A stretch of DNA of 64,000 bases from Burkholderiaceae bacterium (GTDB lineage Bacteria; Pseudomonadota; Gammaproteobacteria; Burkholderiales; Burkholderiaceae_B): positions 1 to 64,000 of the forward strand of contig JAMNXR010000016.1 of assembly GCA_023653055.1 (NCBI GenBank), written 5' to 3'. A model generated the notes under the pieces. It was not told the origin of the DNA and ran no database searches. It worked only from the letters and a program-made list of their open reading frames with translations. How positions within the stretch are numbered: the first letter of the stretch is position 1; each line of letters starts with the position of its first letter. This document shows positions 9,958 through 17,666 of the stretch, piece after piece. The position numbers and the translations under genes are program-made.

Positions 9958-10407
9958 CTACTTCTTTAAAGAATCGCGAATTTCGCGTAAAAGCAACACA
10001 TCTTCTGTGACTTTAGGAGCGGCTGCCTCTGCTTCCAGATCCATTTTGCTGCGTGCTGTGTTGATGGCTTTAACCATCCAAAAAATCACAAATGCAAGCA
10101 AAACGAAATTAATCACAATCGTGACGAAATTACCCCAAGCAAAAATAGTCGCACCCGCTTTGGTTAAGTCCGCATACGTTTCTGGGCCGGCGTAATCTGC
10201 TGGCCGAGACAAAACGAAAAATTTATTACTAAAGTCCATCGCCCCGCCAACCAGAAAATTCACGATCGGCATGATGATGTCTTTGACCAACGAATCCACA
10301 ATTTTGCTAAAGGCCGCCCCCACAATGACACCAATTGCGAGGTCTACCATGTTGCCCCGAACAGCAAAGGCCCGAAATTCCTTTAAAAATCCCCGCGCTT
10401 GACTCAT
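9958..10407 (-). CDS. mscL: Large-conductance mechanosensitive channel
   Basis: MscL opens under membrane tension on hypo-osmotic shock and releases solutes. 149 residues: [31 protein letters not shown] is the amphipathic N-helix and first membrane helix, [13 protein letters not shown] the conserved loop, and [21 protein letters not shown] the second membrane helix, followed by a charged cytoplasmic helix ([12 protein letters not shown]). Transcribed away from petA; 133 bases separate the two divergent starts. Confidence 0.96.
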   Translation of the reverse strand: MSQARGFLKEFRAFAVRGNMVDLAIGVIVGAAFSKIVDSLVKDIIMPIVNFLVGGAMDFSNKFFVLSRPADYAGPETYADLTKAGATIFAWGNFVTIVINFVLLAFVIFWMVKAINTARSKMDLEAEAAAPKVTEDVLLLREIRDSLKK

Positions 10408-10540
10408 TTCTTGATTCCCCTGATGGAAGTGTGTTCGTCGTGAGGCTATAATAAGAGGTTATAAAATTTGCAACAAGTTTGGTGTAAACAAGACTTCAAC
10501 GTGTGCGCTTAAACGCGTTGGCTGTAATGAGGATAGCAAG

Positions 10541-11182
10541 ATGAGTCAGGATTCGATTGTGCATGACGACGATGGCGCGGTTCCCCAAACCCTGCCCGCC
10601 GATCCCTCGCGCCGCTTTTGGATCGGTACAACCTGTGCCGTAGGCGGTGTTGCCGGAGCCGCGTTAGCTGTTCCCTTCGTAAGCACCTTTGCGCCGTCTG
10701 AAAAGGCCCGCGCTGCAGGCGCTCCTGTCGAGCTCGACATCAGCACGATCGCCCCAGGCGAAATGCGCACTGTTGAGTGGCGCGGCAAGCCTGTCTGGGT
10801 GCTTCATCGCACCAAAGAACAATTGGCGACACTAAAGCAAAACGACCCGTTTCTGGCGGATCCCAACTCAACCCGCCCAGGCTACACGCCTGCATATGCA
10901 AAAAATGAATGGCGCTCGCGCAAGCCCGATATGTTTGTCGCGGTAGGGATTTGCTCGCACCTTGGATGTGCGCCGACGCCTAAATTTCAAACAGGTCCTC
11001 AGCCAAGCCTTCCCGATAACTGGGATGGCGGCTTTTTGTGCCCTTGCCATGGTTCGACATTTGATATGGCTGGTCGTGTTTACAAAAACAAGCCTGCACC
11101 TGACAACCTAGAAGTACCGCCCTACCAGTACTTGAGCGACACCCGAATCATCATCGGTGTTGACGAAAACAACAAGGCCTGA
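10541..11182 (+). CDS. petA: Ubiquinol-cytochrome c reductase, Rieske iron-sulfur subunit
   Basis: Carries the [2Fe-2S] cluster that takes the first electron from ubiquinol in the bc1 complex. 213 residues. The N-terminus has a twin-arginine motif (DPSRRFWIGTTCAVGG) and one membrane helix that stays as anchor. Cluster ligands are CSHLGC (about residue 132) and CPCHGSTFD (about residue 167), the normal C-x-H and C-x-x-H pattern. First of three bc1 genes; a GAGGA ribosome site precedes the ATG. Confidence 0.96.
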   Translation: MSQDSIVHDDDGAVPQTLPADPSRRFWIGTTCAVGGVAGAALAVPFVSTFAPSEKARAAGAPVELDISTIAPGEMRTVEWRGKPVWVLHRTKEQLATLKQNDPFLADPNSTRPGYTPAYAKNEWRSRKPDMFVAVGICSHLGCAPTPKFQTGPQPSLPDNWDGGFLCPCHGSTFDMAGRVYKNKPAPDNLEVPPYQYLSDTRIIIGVDENNKA

Positions 11183-11239
11183 TCGGCCTTTGATTAACAT
11201 CGCACATTGCGACACTGATTAAAGTAAAGGAGCCATTCC

Positions 11240-12619
11240 ATGGCTGGCGAAAAATCCGTCGAAACGACTGGACTTTTAGGATGGATAGATCAGCGCTTTC
11301 CGTTGACCTCTACATACAAAGCGCATTTATCTGAGTATTACGCACCGAAAAATTTTAATTTTTGGTATTTTTTTGGTGCGCTATCTCTTGTGGTGCTTGT
11401 GCTCCAAATTGTGACGGGTATCTTCCTCGTCATGCATTACAAACCCGATGCGCAATACGCATTTCAGTCCGTTGAGTACATCATGCGCGAAGTGCCGGGC
11501 GGCTGGTTCATCCGCTATATGCACTCAACCGGCGCGTCGATGTTTTTTGTTGTGGTCTATCTGCATATGACGCGCGCACTCATTTACGGCTCTTACCGCA
11601 AGCCACGTGAGCTCGTCTGGATTTTCGGCGTGGGCATTTTCCTGTGCCTGATGGCTGAGGCGTTCTTTGGTTATCTCCTGCCTTGGGGCCAGATGTCCTT
11701 TTGGGGCGCGCAGGTGATCGTCAACTTGTTTTCGGCCATTCCTTTTATCGGACCTGAGCTTTCCATCTGGATTCGCGGCGACTACGTGGTTTCTGATGCA
11801 ACACTTAATCGCTTCTTTGCTTTCCACGTGATTGCGATTCCTCTTGTGCTACTCGGCCTGGTTGCCGCGCACATCATCGCCTTGCACGAAGTGGGTTCAA
11901 ACAATCCCGATGGCGTTGATATCAAGGCCAAAAAAGATAAGCATGGACGTCCTTTGGATGGCATCCCCTTCCATCCTTACTACACTGTGCATGACGTTGT
12001 TGGCCTAGCCGGTTTCATGATCATCTTCATGGCGATTGTCCTCTTCGCGCCTGAGATGGGAGGCTACTTCCTGGAGTTCAACAACTTCTTACCAGCCGAC
12101 CCGCTAAAGACACCTCTTCATATTGCACCCGTCTGGTATTTCACACCTTTTTACTCCATGCTGCGTGCTACCACCGATGACTTTACCTGGGTGTTAGCAG
12201 GGGCATCCGTAGTGGCTGCCATCGTGATGTTCTTCAAGACCAAGGGCCTCGCTAAGCTGATCGTTCCAGTGATACTCATCATCCTTGCCGTTCTGTTACG
12301 CGCAATCGATGCAAAGTTCTGGGGTGTCGTGGCAATGGGCGGCTCGGTCGTTTTGTTATTCTTCCTCCCTTGGCTCGACTACAGCCCTGTTAAGTCGATT
12401 CGCTATCGTCCAAGCTGGCACAAAGTGCTTTACGGCATTTTCTTTGTCAACTTTATCGTGCTGGGCTATTTAGGTACGCAAGCACCGACCGACATTTTTA
12501 ACTTGATGTCGCAAATCGGCACTCTCATTTATTTGGGGTTCTTCTTGCTGATGCCTGTCTGGAGTCGCCTTGGAACATTTAAACCGGTCCCTGACCGTGT
12601 CACTTTCCACGCACATTGA
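11240..12619 (+). CDS. petB: Ubiquinol-cytochrome c reductase, cytochrome b subunit
   Basis: 459-residue integral membrane subunit with the two b-hemes and both quinone sites of the bc1 complex. Heme-ligand histidines lie in YMHSTGASMFFVVVYLHM and FFAFHVIAIPLVLLGLVAAH. The Qo-site motif reads PVWYFTPFYSML, the PVWY variant of the PEWY motif. Eight or more hydrophobic segments are evident. A ribosome site AAAGGAG precedes the ATG at 11240. It lies 57 bases after petA and just before petC. Confidence 0.97.
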   Translation: MAGEKSVETTGLLGWIDQRFPLTSTYKAHLSEYYAPKNFNFWYFFGALSLVVLVLQIVTGIFLVMHYKPDAQYAFQSVEYIMREVPGGWFIRYMHSTGASMFFVVVYLHMTRALIYGSYRKPRELVWIFGVGIFLCLMAEAFFGYLLPWGQMSFWGAQVIVNLFSAIPFIGPELSIWIRGDYVVSDATLNRFFAFHVIAIPLVLLGLVAAHIIALHEVGSNNPDGVDIKAKKDKHGRPLDGIPFHPYYTVHDVVGLAGFMIIFMAIVLFAPEMGGYFLEFNNFLPADPLKTPLHIAPVWYFTPFYSMLRATTDDFTWVLAGASVVAAIVMFFKTKGLAKLIVPVILIILAVLLRAIDAKFWGVVAMGGSVVLLFFLPWLDYSPVKSIRYRPSWHKVLYGIFFVNFIVLGYLGTQAPTDIFNLMSQIGTLIYLGFFLLMPVWSRLGTFKPVPDRVTFHAH

Positions 12620-12644
12620 GCTTAACTTTATTTACGGAATGACC

Positions 12645-13496
12645 ATGATCAAGAAGCTGCTTTGTGCTCTTGCCCTAGTGATCACATGCACTGGCGCCTC
12701 CGCCGCTGGCGGAGACTTCCCGCTTGAGCGCGCACCCGATCGCATCAACGATGTTGCCTCTCTCCAAAACGGTGCGAAGCTATTCGTGAATTACTGTCTA
12801 AACTGTCACAGCGCCTCTGCCATGCGCTACAACAAACTCAAGGATATTGGTCTGACTGATCAACAGATCCGTGATAGCTTGTTGTTCACTGGGGAAAAAG
12901 TCGGTGACTTAATGATAGGCTCTGTGTCTGTCAAAGATGGCAAAACATGGTTTGGTGCAGCGCCGCCAGATTTGTCCCTGATGGCACGTGCCAAATCCAT
13001 CAATGCTGGGCCTACTGGTTCAGATTACATCTACACCTATCTGCGCACTTTTTACCGTGACACAAGTAAGCCAACCGGCTGGGATAACCTCGCTTTCCCC
13101 AATGCAGGTATGCCACACGTTTTGTGGGAGCGTCAGGGTCAACGCGAAATGACTGTGACCACCACGCACAAAACAGCTGCGCAAGCGGGTAAGCCAGCGG
13201 GTTGGGAACGTATTGTCACAACCTATGATCCCGCGGGTTACGTCACGTCCAAAGCGGAACCTCTTGCAAACTACAAAGGCAAGGCCTCTGTAGATCATAA
13301 GTTCAAGCCTTTAGACCCACAGCGCGCAGCGGCCTATGACCGTGATATGGCTGATTTGACTGGCTTTATGACTTGGATGGCCGAACCCATTCAGCAAAAG
13401 CGCAAACAGATCGGGGTCTGGGTATTATTGTTCCTCGGAATCTTTTTCCTTATTGCTTGGCGCTTGAACGCTTCGTTCTGGAAGCACGTCAAGTAA
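12645..13496 (+). CDS. petC: Ubiquinol-cytochrome c reductase, cytochrome c1 subunit
   Basis: Cytochrome c1 passes electrons from the Rieske cluster to soluble cytochrome c in the periplasm. About 283 residues: Sec signal peptide (MIKKLLCALALVITCTGASA), heme c motif CLNCH, family motif FGAAPPDLSLMARAK, and a C-terminal membrane anchor (GVWVLLFLGIFFLIAW). Start codons at 12639 and 12645 are both in frame; the GGA at 12636-12638 better suits 12645. A strong terminator follows. Confidence 0.95.
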   Translation: MIKKLLCALALVITCTGASAAGGDFPLERAPDRINDVASLQNGAKLFVNYCLNCHSASAMRYNKLKDIGLTDQQIRDSLLFTGEKVGDLMIGSVSVKDGKTWFGAAPPDLSLMARAKSINAGPTGSDYIYTYLRTFYRDTSKPTGWDNLAFPNAGMPHVLWERQGQREMTVTTTHKTAAQAGKPAGWERIVTTYDPAGYVTSKAEPLANYKGKASVDHKFKPLDPQRAAAYDRDMADLTGFMTWMAEPIQQKRKQIGVWVLLFLGIFFLIAWRLNASFWKHVK

Positions 13497-13509
13497 GTTG
13501 TCGACTTGG

Positions 13510-13550
13510 GCCAGCGTCTGCATGACGTAGACGCTGGCTTTTTGCTTTTT
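13510..13550 (+). terminator. Rho-independent terminator of the petABC genes
   Basis: Perfect 10-bp stem GCCAGCGTCT (13510-13519) and AGACGCTGGC (13529-13538), 9-base loop, followed by a T-rich tract (13539-13550). It sits 14 bases after the petC stop and before the sspA start. Confidence 0.9.
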
Positions 13551-13584
13551 CTATCAGTATCTATTTTTAGGACGGATATCCATC

Positions 13585-14196
13585 ATGATGGTCCTTTACT
13601 CCGGCACCACCTGCCCTTTCTCACATCGCTGCCGCTTTGTGTTGTTCGAGAAGGGTATGGATTTTGAAATCCGTGACATCGACTTGTACAACAAGCCCGA
13701 AGACATCTCTGTCATGAATCCTTACGGCCAAGTGCCTATTTTGGTAGAACGTGACCTGATTCTGTATGAGTCAAACATCATCAATGAATACATCGATGAG
13801 CGTTTTCCTCACCCCCAGCTGATGCCTGCTGATCCTGTGATGCGTGCTCGGACGCGCCTGTTCTTGTATAACTTTGAAAAAGAACTGTTCATTCACGTGG
13901 CCGCCCTTGAGGACAGATCTATTCGTGGTGATGAAAAGCGCCTGAATATTTCGCGCGCAGCAGTTCGCGATCGTTTATCACAACTGGCTCCTCTGTTGCT
14001 CAAAAACAAATATATGCTCGGCGAAGAGTTCACGATGCTTGACGTGGCGATGGCTCCACTCTTGTGGCGCTTGGATCACTACGGTATTGAGTTGCCTAAA
14101 ACAGCAGCGCCAATCCAAAAGTATGGCGAGCGTATTTTTTCGCGACCAGCTTACATCGAAGCGCTGACACCGTCTGAAAAGGTCATGCGCCGCTAA
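13585..14196 (+). CDS. sspA: Stringent starvation protein A, GST-fold RNA polymerase-associated protein
   Basis: 203 residues with a glutathione S-transferase fold: thioredoxin-like N-half beginning MVLYSGTTCPFSHRCRFVLFE, the NPYGQVPILVERDLILYES segment, and a helical C-half. SspA in enteric bacteria binds RNA polymerase and acts in stationary phase and acid stress, without GST activity. Two adjacent ATGs (13585, 13588) are possible starts. It stands in the conserved Burkholderiales order bc1 genes-sspA-sspB, but behind its own terminator break. Confidence 0.93.
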   Translation: MMVLYSGTTCPFSHRCRFVLFEKGMDFEIRDIDLYNKPEDISVMNPYGQVPILVERDLILYESNIINEYIDERFPHPQLMPADPVMRARTRLFLYNFEKELFIHVAALEDRSIRGDEKRLNISRAAVRDRLSQLAPLLLKNKYMLGEEFTMLDVAMAPLLWRLDHYGIELPKTAAPIQKYGERIFSRPAYIEALTPSEKVMRR

Positions 14197-14207
14197 GCGC
14201 TACCACC

Positions 14208-14645
14208 ATGGCTGAATCATCCACGAAACCGTACATGCTTCGTGCTTTGCACGAGTGGTGTACGGACAATGGCTACACGCCCCAGATTGTTGTTCAGGTA
14301 GATGCAAACACGCTGGTGCCGCACGCGCATGTTCGTGATGGTCAAATTACACTCAACATCGGTGCTTTGGCGACCAATCGCCTCGTCATCGGTAATGAAG
14401 CCGTTGAATTTCAGGCTCGCTTTAGTGGTGTGACTGAGAATTTATACGTGCCGATTGCGACGATTGTTGCGATTTATGCACGCGAAACCGGTGCAGGTAT
14501 GGGCTTCGAAGCAGAAGCTTCAACCCCCGCTGCACCCCTCGTTCGAAATACCAATCTTACAAGTTTGAGTGAGAGCGATTCGCCTGATACAGATGGACCA
14601 AAACCACCTGAAAACAAGCGCCCAAAACTTTCAATCGTCAAATAA
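14208..14645 (+). CDS. sspB: ClpXP protease specificity-enhancing factor SspB
   Basis: SspB delivers ssrA-tagged peptides to the ClpXP protease. 145 residues: the folded peptide-binding domain covers residues 7-105 (KPYMLRALHEWCTDNGYTPQ, FSGVTENLYVPIATIVAIYA), followed by a flexible acidic and Pro-rich linker and a basic/hydrophobic end PKLSIVK that corresponds to the ClpX-docking tail known in the family. It follows sspA after 11 bases, so they are probably co-transcribed. Confidence 0.94.
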   Translation: MAESSTKPYMLRALHEWCTDNGYTPQIVVQVDANTLVPHAHVRDGQITLNIGALATNRLVIGNEAVEFQARFSGVTENLYVPIATIVAIYARETGAGMGFEAEASTPAAPLVRNTNLTSLSESDSPDTDGPKPPENKRPKLSIVK

Positions 14646-14678
14646 CGAATCTCTCAAGAACGTTTTCAACAAATCATT

Positions 14679-14684
14679 TATAAT
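14679..14684 (+). promoter_or_regulatory. Possible -10 box for the tRNA-Thr gene
   Basis: TATAAT stands 40 bases before the mature tRNA. No convincing -35 box is seen at 16-18 bases upstream, so the assignment is weak. A perfect 7-bp hairpin (TTTAGAC / GTCTAAA, 14703-14722) lies between it and the tRNA and would be in the 5' leader of the precursor. Confidence 0.35.
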
Positions 14685-14723
14685 TCTGTCCGTTGTTCAA
14701 GTTTTAGACCTTAGAGTCTAAAT

Positions 14724-14799
14724 GCCGGAGTAGCTCAGTTGGTAGAGCAGCTCACTTGTAATGAGAAGGTCGAGGGTTCGATTCCTTTCTCCGGCACCA
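14724..14799 (+). tRNA. tRNA-Thr (anticodon UGU)
   Basis: 76 bases including the encoded CCA end. The acceptor arms GCCGGAG and CTCCGGC pair fully; the D-arm (GCTCAGTTGGTAGAGC), the anticodon loop CTTGTAA with TGT at 14757-14759, and the T-arm with GGTTCGATTCC are all present. The top pair of the anticodon stem is G-A, a mismatch. It reads ACA and, by wobble, other threonine codons. Confidence 0.97.
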
Positions 14800-14805
14800 T
14801 AGATT

Positions 14806-14841
14806 AAAAAAGCTGTCAGGTTTTCGCCTGACAGCTTTTTT
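14806..14841. terminator. Bidirectional Rho-independent terminator
   Basis: Stem of AAAAAAGCTGTCAGG (14806-14820) and CCTGACAGCTTTTTT (14827-14841) around the six-base loop TTTTCG. It ends the tRNA transcript on the plus strand and, read the other way, lies 30 bases beyond the stop of the flavocytochrome gene on the minus strand; both sides end in a T run. Confidence 0.92.
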
Positions 14842-14871
14842 GTTTTGCACTGCAGTTTTATGCCTTCAGTT

Positions 14872-16149
14872 TTATACCAAACTATCAGCCCAGATATTTT
14901 TGGCCCAACCCCATGCATACGTGCCCTCAAGTGCAGTTGGTGCAGGCGACAAACCACCCGAGCCAGGAACGGTTTTAAACGTCTTCTCTGCTGCAACGTA
15001 TTGGTGAACGCTCGCAACGTGCACAACGTCAGTTTCGTTAACAAAGCTATAGCAAGTATTGGTCAGGACTGGTTGAGGATTAATAGCAAAATTACTCAAC
15101 TCTGCGATGATTGCAGCGGCAGTGACCTTTGCATGCTGATTCGCCATATGACCTGACTTCGGCATCAGGGGCGCTACCTGAATTGAATCACCAATGATAT
15201 GAATATCTTTGGCAACGACCGATTCAAAGTTCAAGAAATTGACGTTTGACCAACGAGCATTTGAATCCGCCAATCCTGCCTTCACGATCAAGTCGCCAGC
15301 ACGCATTGGAGGCAAAATATTGAGCACATCGGCCTTTACATCTTCCTGCACCTCAAACTTAATAGTGCGTGTCTTGGCATCAATCGCCGTCACATTGTGC
15401 TCTGGCATATATTGAATGATGCCTGGGTAAAGGTTTGCCCAAGCGTCTTTAAATAACTTGCCTTTCGATGTCACATCTTGGTTCGCATCAAACACCAAGA
15501 CCTTTGATTTAGGTTTATTTTTCTTTATATAGTTTGCGACCTGACAGACACGTTCATACGGCCCTGGAGGGCAGCGATACGGTGCAAGCGGGATGCTCAA
15601 GGCATACACGCCCCCATCTTTCATCTCAGAGATTTGTTTATGCAGGGCAACAGTCTCTGGACCGGCTTTCCAGGCCTGCAAGGTCACACCCGCCTTATTA
15701 GCGGCATCGAGACCTTCGATTTTATCCATCATCAAGCCGATGCCTGGAGACAGCACAAGCTTGTCGTACTTCACTGTTTTGCCCGAGGCCAACTGGACGG
15801 TTTTCTTTTGACGGTCAATGCTGGCAACTGCATCTTTGACCATTTTGACGCCATGATTTTTTTCAAGGCCTGCGTATGGAACTGAAAGTGCGCTCAGTTT
15901 TTGCGAGCCACCCACAACCAGATTGGAGAGTGGGCAAGAAATAAATTCAGGATTTGGTTCGATTAGCGTGACCTGAGCCGTATTGTTTGACAACATACGC
16001 AAATATTTTGCGGCGGTCGCACCACCATAACCCGCACCCACAACAACAATCTGTGCAGATTTCAGTGAGCTGGCAACCGCTTGTCCATTTAAACCAATAG
16101 CCAATCCGGCAACTGCTGCGCTTTGTCCAAGAAAATGTCGACGATTCAT
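14872..16149 (-). CDS. soxF: Flavocytochrome c sulfide dehydrogenase, flavoprotein subunit (SoxF/FccB type)
   Basis: 425 residues. FAD-linked periplasmic enzyme that oxidises sulfide, or in Sox systems reactivates the carrier, and passes electrons to a c-type cytochrome partner. A twin-arginine signal (MNRRHFLGQSAAVAGLAIG) is followed by a Rossmann FAD-binding motif (IVVVGAGYGGATAAKYLR), and by cysteines at EFISCPLSNL and YRCPPGPYERVC that in the family form the redox disulfide. The C-terminal region matches the FCSD-flavin-binding domain (ANQHAKVTAAAI). The small cytochrome gene lies 12 bases upstream, as the fccA/soxE partner usually does. Confidence 0.9.
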   Translation of the reverse strand: MNRRHFLGQSAAVAGLAIGLNGQAVASSLKSAQIVVVGAGYGGATAAKYLRMLSNNTAQVTLIEPNPEFISCPLSNLVVGGSQKLSALSVPYAGLEKNHGVKMVKDAVASIDRQKKTVQLASGKTVKYDKLVLSPGIGLMMDKIEGLDAANKAGVTLQAWKAGPETVALHKQISEMKDGGVYALSIPLAPYRCPPGPYERVCQVANYIKKNKPKSKVLVFDANQDVTSKGKLFKDAWANLYPGIIQYMPEHNVTAIDAKTRTIKFEVQEDVKADVLNILPPMRAGDLIVKAGLADSNARWSNVNFLNFESVVAKDIHIIGDSIQVAPLMPKSGHMANQHAKVTAAAIIAELSNFAINPQPVLTNTCYSFVNETDVVHVASVHQYVAAEKTFKTVPGSGGLSPAPTALEGTYAWGWAKNIWADSLV

Positions 16150-16161
16150 GTTTGTGCCCCT

Positions 16162-16491
16162 TTAGTTTTTCTTGCCAAGAACGCTAGCAATCGTTTTGAG
16201 TTGTTCGTCGGTATACCCTTTTGCAAGTTGATGCATGATGGTCCCTGTTCTCTTACCGGTCTTATAGGCCATCAGCAGTTCGTACATGACGGATTCAGGC
16301 AAATGATTGATCATTGGCACAGTCACGCCGGGAACGCTCACGCCATTTGTGCCGTGGCAATTTGCACAGGTCGCAGCAAGACTTTGGTTATATAAACGCT
16401 GCGCTTGGATGTCTTGCGCATGTGTGGCTCCGCTTGTGGCAAGTCCCATCAAACCAGACAGCAAGAGGACAAATGAAAGTTTTTTTCGCAT
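16162..16491 (-). CDS. soxE: Monoheme cytochrome c, partner of the flavoprotein (SoxE/FccA type)
   Basis: 109 residues with a Sec signal peptide (KKLSFVLLLSGLMGLATSGATHA) and one class I heme motif, CANCHGTNG; the sixth ligand Met is probably in TGTIMHQLAKGYTDEQL. It should accept electrons from the adjacent flavoprotein and feed the respiratory chain. FccA can be mono- or diheme; this is the short monoheme form. A perfect AT-rich inverted repeat lies directly upstream (16503-16519). Confidence 0.85.
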   Translation of the reverse strand: MRKKLSFVLLLSGLMGLATSGATHAQDIQAQRLYNQSLAATCANCHGTNGVSVPGVTVPMINHLPESVMYELLMAYKTGKRTGTIMHQLAKGYTDEQLKTIASVLGKKN

Positions 16492-16502
16492 TGTTTGACT
16501 CC

Positions 16503-16519
16503 TAAAAATTATATTTTTA
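16503..16519. repeat. AT-rich inverted repeat upstream of the cytochrome gene
   Basis: TAAAAAT (16503-16509), 3-base spacer, ATTTTTA (16513-16519), perfect arms. It lies 11 bases before the start of the soxE-like gene, in the 55-base gap behind the dienelactone hydrolase gene. Could be an operator or chance in AT-rich DNA. Confidence 0.35.
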
Positions 16520-16546
16520 ACGTTTTAACACCGTTATCTGATTTTT

Positions 16547-17446
16547 CTAAATACCATTTTGTTTTAACCATTCTATACATTTTCCCCACCCATCCTTTGC
16601 CGGTCCAGGTTGGTACGTTGCACGATAGTCTGCGTGAAAGGCGTGCGGTGCATCTGGGTAAATTTCAAATTTGCTAGCAGCAGCGGCCTTGTTACCTTTT
16701 GCTGCAGCCAAAGCGGCCTTCATTTGCTCGACCGTTTCTAAACTAATCCCAGTATCCTTTCCGCCGTACAAGCCTAATACAGGGGCTTTCATTTGTAGGG
16801 CTAAATCAACGGGATGGGCTGGAAAGTTTTCACTCTTTTCACCCACAAGGCGTCCGTACCATGCAACACCCGCACGAATTTGTGGAAGATTTGCACACGC
16901 AAGCCACGTGATACGTCCACCCCAACAGAATCCCGTGATGCCTACTCTATCCAAATTGCCGCCGTGCTGACCCGCCCACTTGAGCGCTATTTCAATGTCG
17001 CCCATGACTTGCTTATCTGGCGTTTTAGCAACAATTTGCGACATAATTTCAGCCATGGTTCCCAGCGCAGTGGGGTCGCCTGCTCGTGTAAAGAACTCGG
17101 GGGCAATCGCGAGGTAACCTAACTTCGCGAACCGTCTTGCCACATCAGCGATATGCTCGTGAACGCCAAAAATCTCACTAGCAATGATGACAACGGGCAA
17201 TTTATCAGCATTGTTTGTAGGTCTTGCCACATAGGCAAAAAGCTCAGTATCGCCATCTTTGATCGTTTCTTCACCTGCTTTGATTCCCGAGAAGTCGGTT
17301 TGAATCACCTGAGCAAAGCTTGGTTGTGCAACTGAAGCAAATCCGAGGCCCACTCCAATGACCGAAGTATTGCGTAAAAACTCTCTGCGGGTACGCAGTG
17401 AAACATCGCTCAATGCTTCGGCGTCACGGATATGATCAAAACTCAT
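16547..17446 (-). CDS. Tat-exported dienelactone hydrolase family protein
   Basis: 299 residues. An alpha/beta hydrolase of the dienelactone hydrolase family: the nucleophile elbow reads GITGFCWGGRITW, with Cys as nucleophile as in that family, the Asp is in GLYGGKDTGIS and the His in PDAPHAFHADY. A clear twin-arginine signal (LRTRREFLRNTSVIGVGLGFASVAQPSFA) shows export to the periplasm. Its position first on the minus-strand arm of the sox cluster, with soxE and soxF behind it, suggests a link with sulfur oxidation, but the substrate is unknown. Classical dienelactone hydrolases act in chloroaromatic breakdown in the cytosol, which does not fit this setting. Confidence 0.85.
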   Translation of the reverse strand: MSFDHIRDAEALSDVSLRTRREFLRNTSVIGVGLGFASVAQPSFAQVIQTDFSGIKAGEETIKDGDTELFAYVARPTNNADKLPVVIIASEIFGVHEHIADVARRFAKLGYLAIAPEFFTRAGDPTALGTMAEIMSQIVAKTPDKQVMGDIEIALKWAGQHGGNLDRVGITGFCWGGRITWLACANLPQIRAGVAWYGRLVGEKSENFPAHPVDLALQMKAPVLGLYGGKDTGISLETVEQMKAALAAAKGNKAAAASKFEIYPDAPHAFHADYRATYQPGPAKDGWGKCIEWLKQNGI

Positions 17447-17459
17447 CCTGCTCTCCTAA

Positions 17460-17477
17460 ATATAACTAAGGTTATAT
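17460..17477. promoter_or_regulatory. Inverted repeat in the divergent sox promoter region
   Basis: ATATAAC (17460-17466), TAAG, GTTATAT (17471-17477): perfect 7-bp arms, 13 bases upstream of the minus-strand dienelactone hydrolase start. Candidate operator or 5' hairpin. The regulator is not encoded in the window (no SoxR-like ArsR protein seen). Confidence 0.4.
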
Positions 17478-17557
17478 GCTTTTTGGCTGTCCATACTGGA
17501 TTCTCATCTTTGCTATCGGTATTAGGGTATGCCTCAGTGTATTTAATCGTAAAAATT

Positions 17558-17596
17558 AAGTAATCTATTTATTACTTTTGGGTATTTATTTATACC
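17558..17596. promoter_or_regulatory. Two tandem inverted repeats upstream of soxC
   Basis: AAGTAAT-CTATTT-ATTACTT (17558-17577) is followed 3 bases later by GGTAT-TTATTT-ATACC (17581-17596). Both have 6-base spacers and their centres are about 21 bases apart, that is on nearly the same helix face. They lie 70-110 bases before soxC and are good candidates for operators of a dimeric repressor such as the ArsR-type SoxR known from other sox clusters. Confidence 0.45.
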
Positions 17597-17666
17597 AAAC
17601 CAGTCTAAGAATGTCGCTAATGGGTTACACCTATATTCCAACCAAAGTTTCAGGCGAATACGCACT

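Noticed and set aside
10441-10460. TATAAT at 10447-10452 as a petA promoter
   Set aside because: The -10-like box has no -35 partner at normal spacing (nearest TTGATT is 30 bases away); too weak to list.
13550-14645. sspA as a metabolic glutathione S-transferase
   Set aside because: Its position before sspB and its MVLYSGTTCPFSHRCR start fit SspA, which lacks GST activity.
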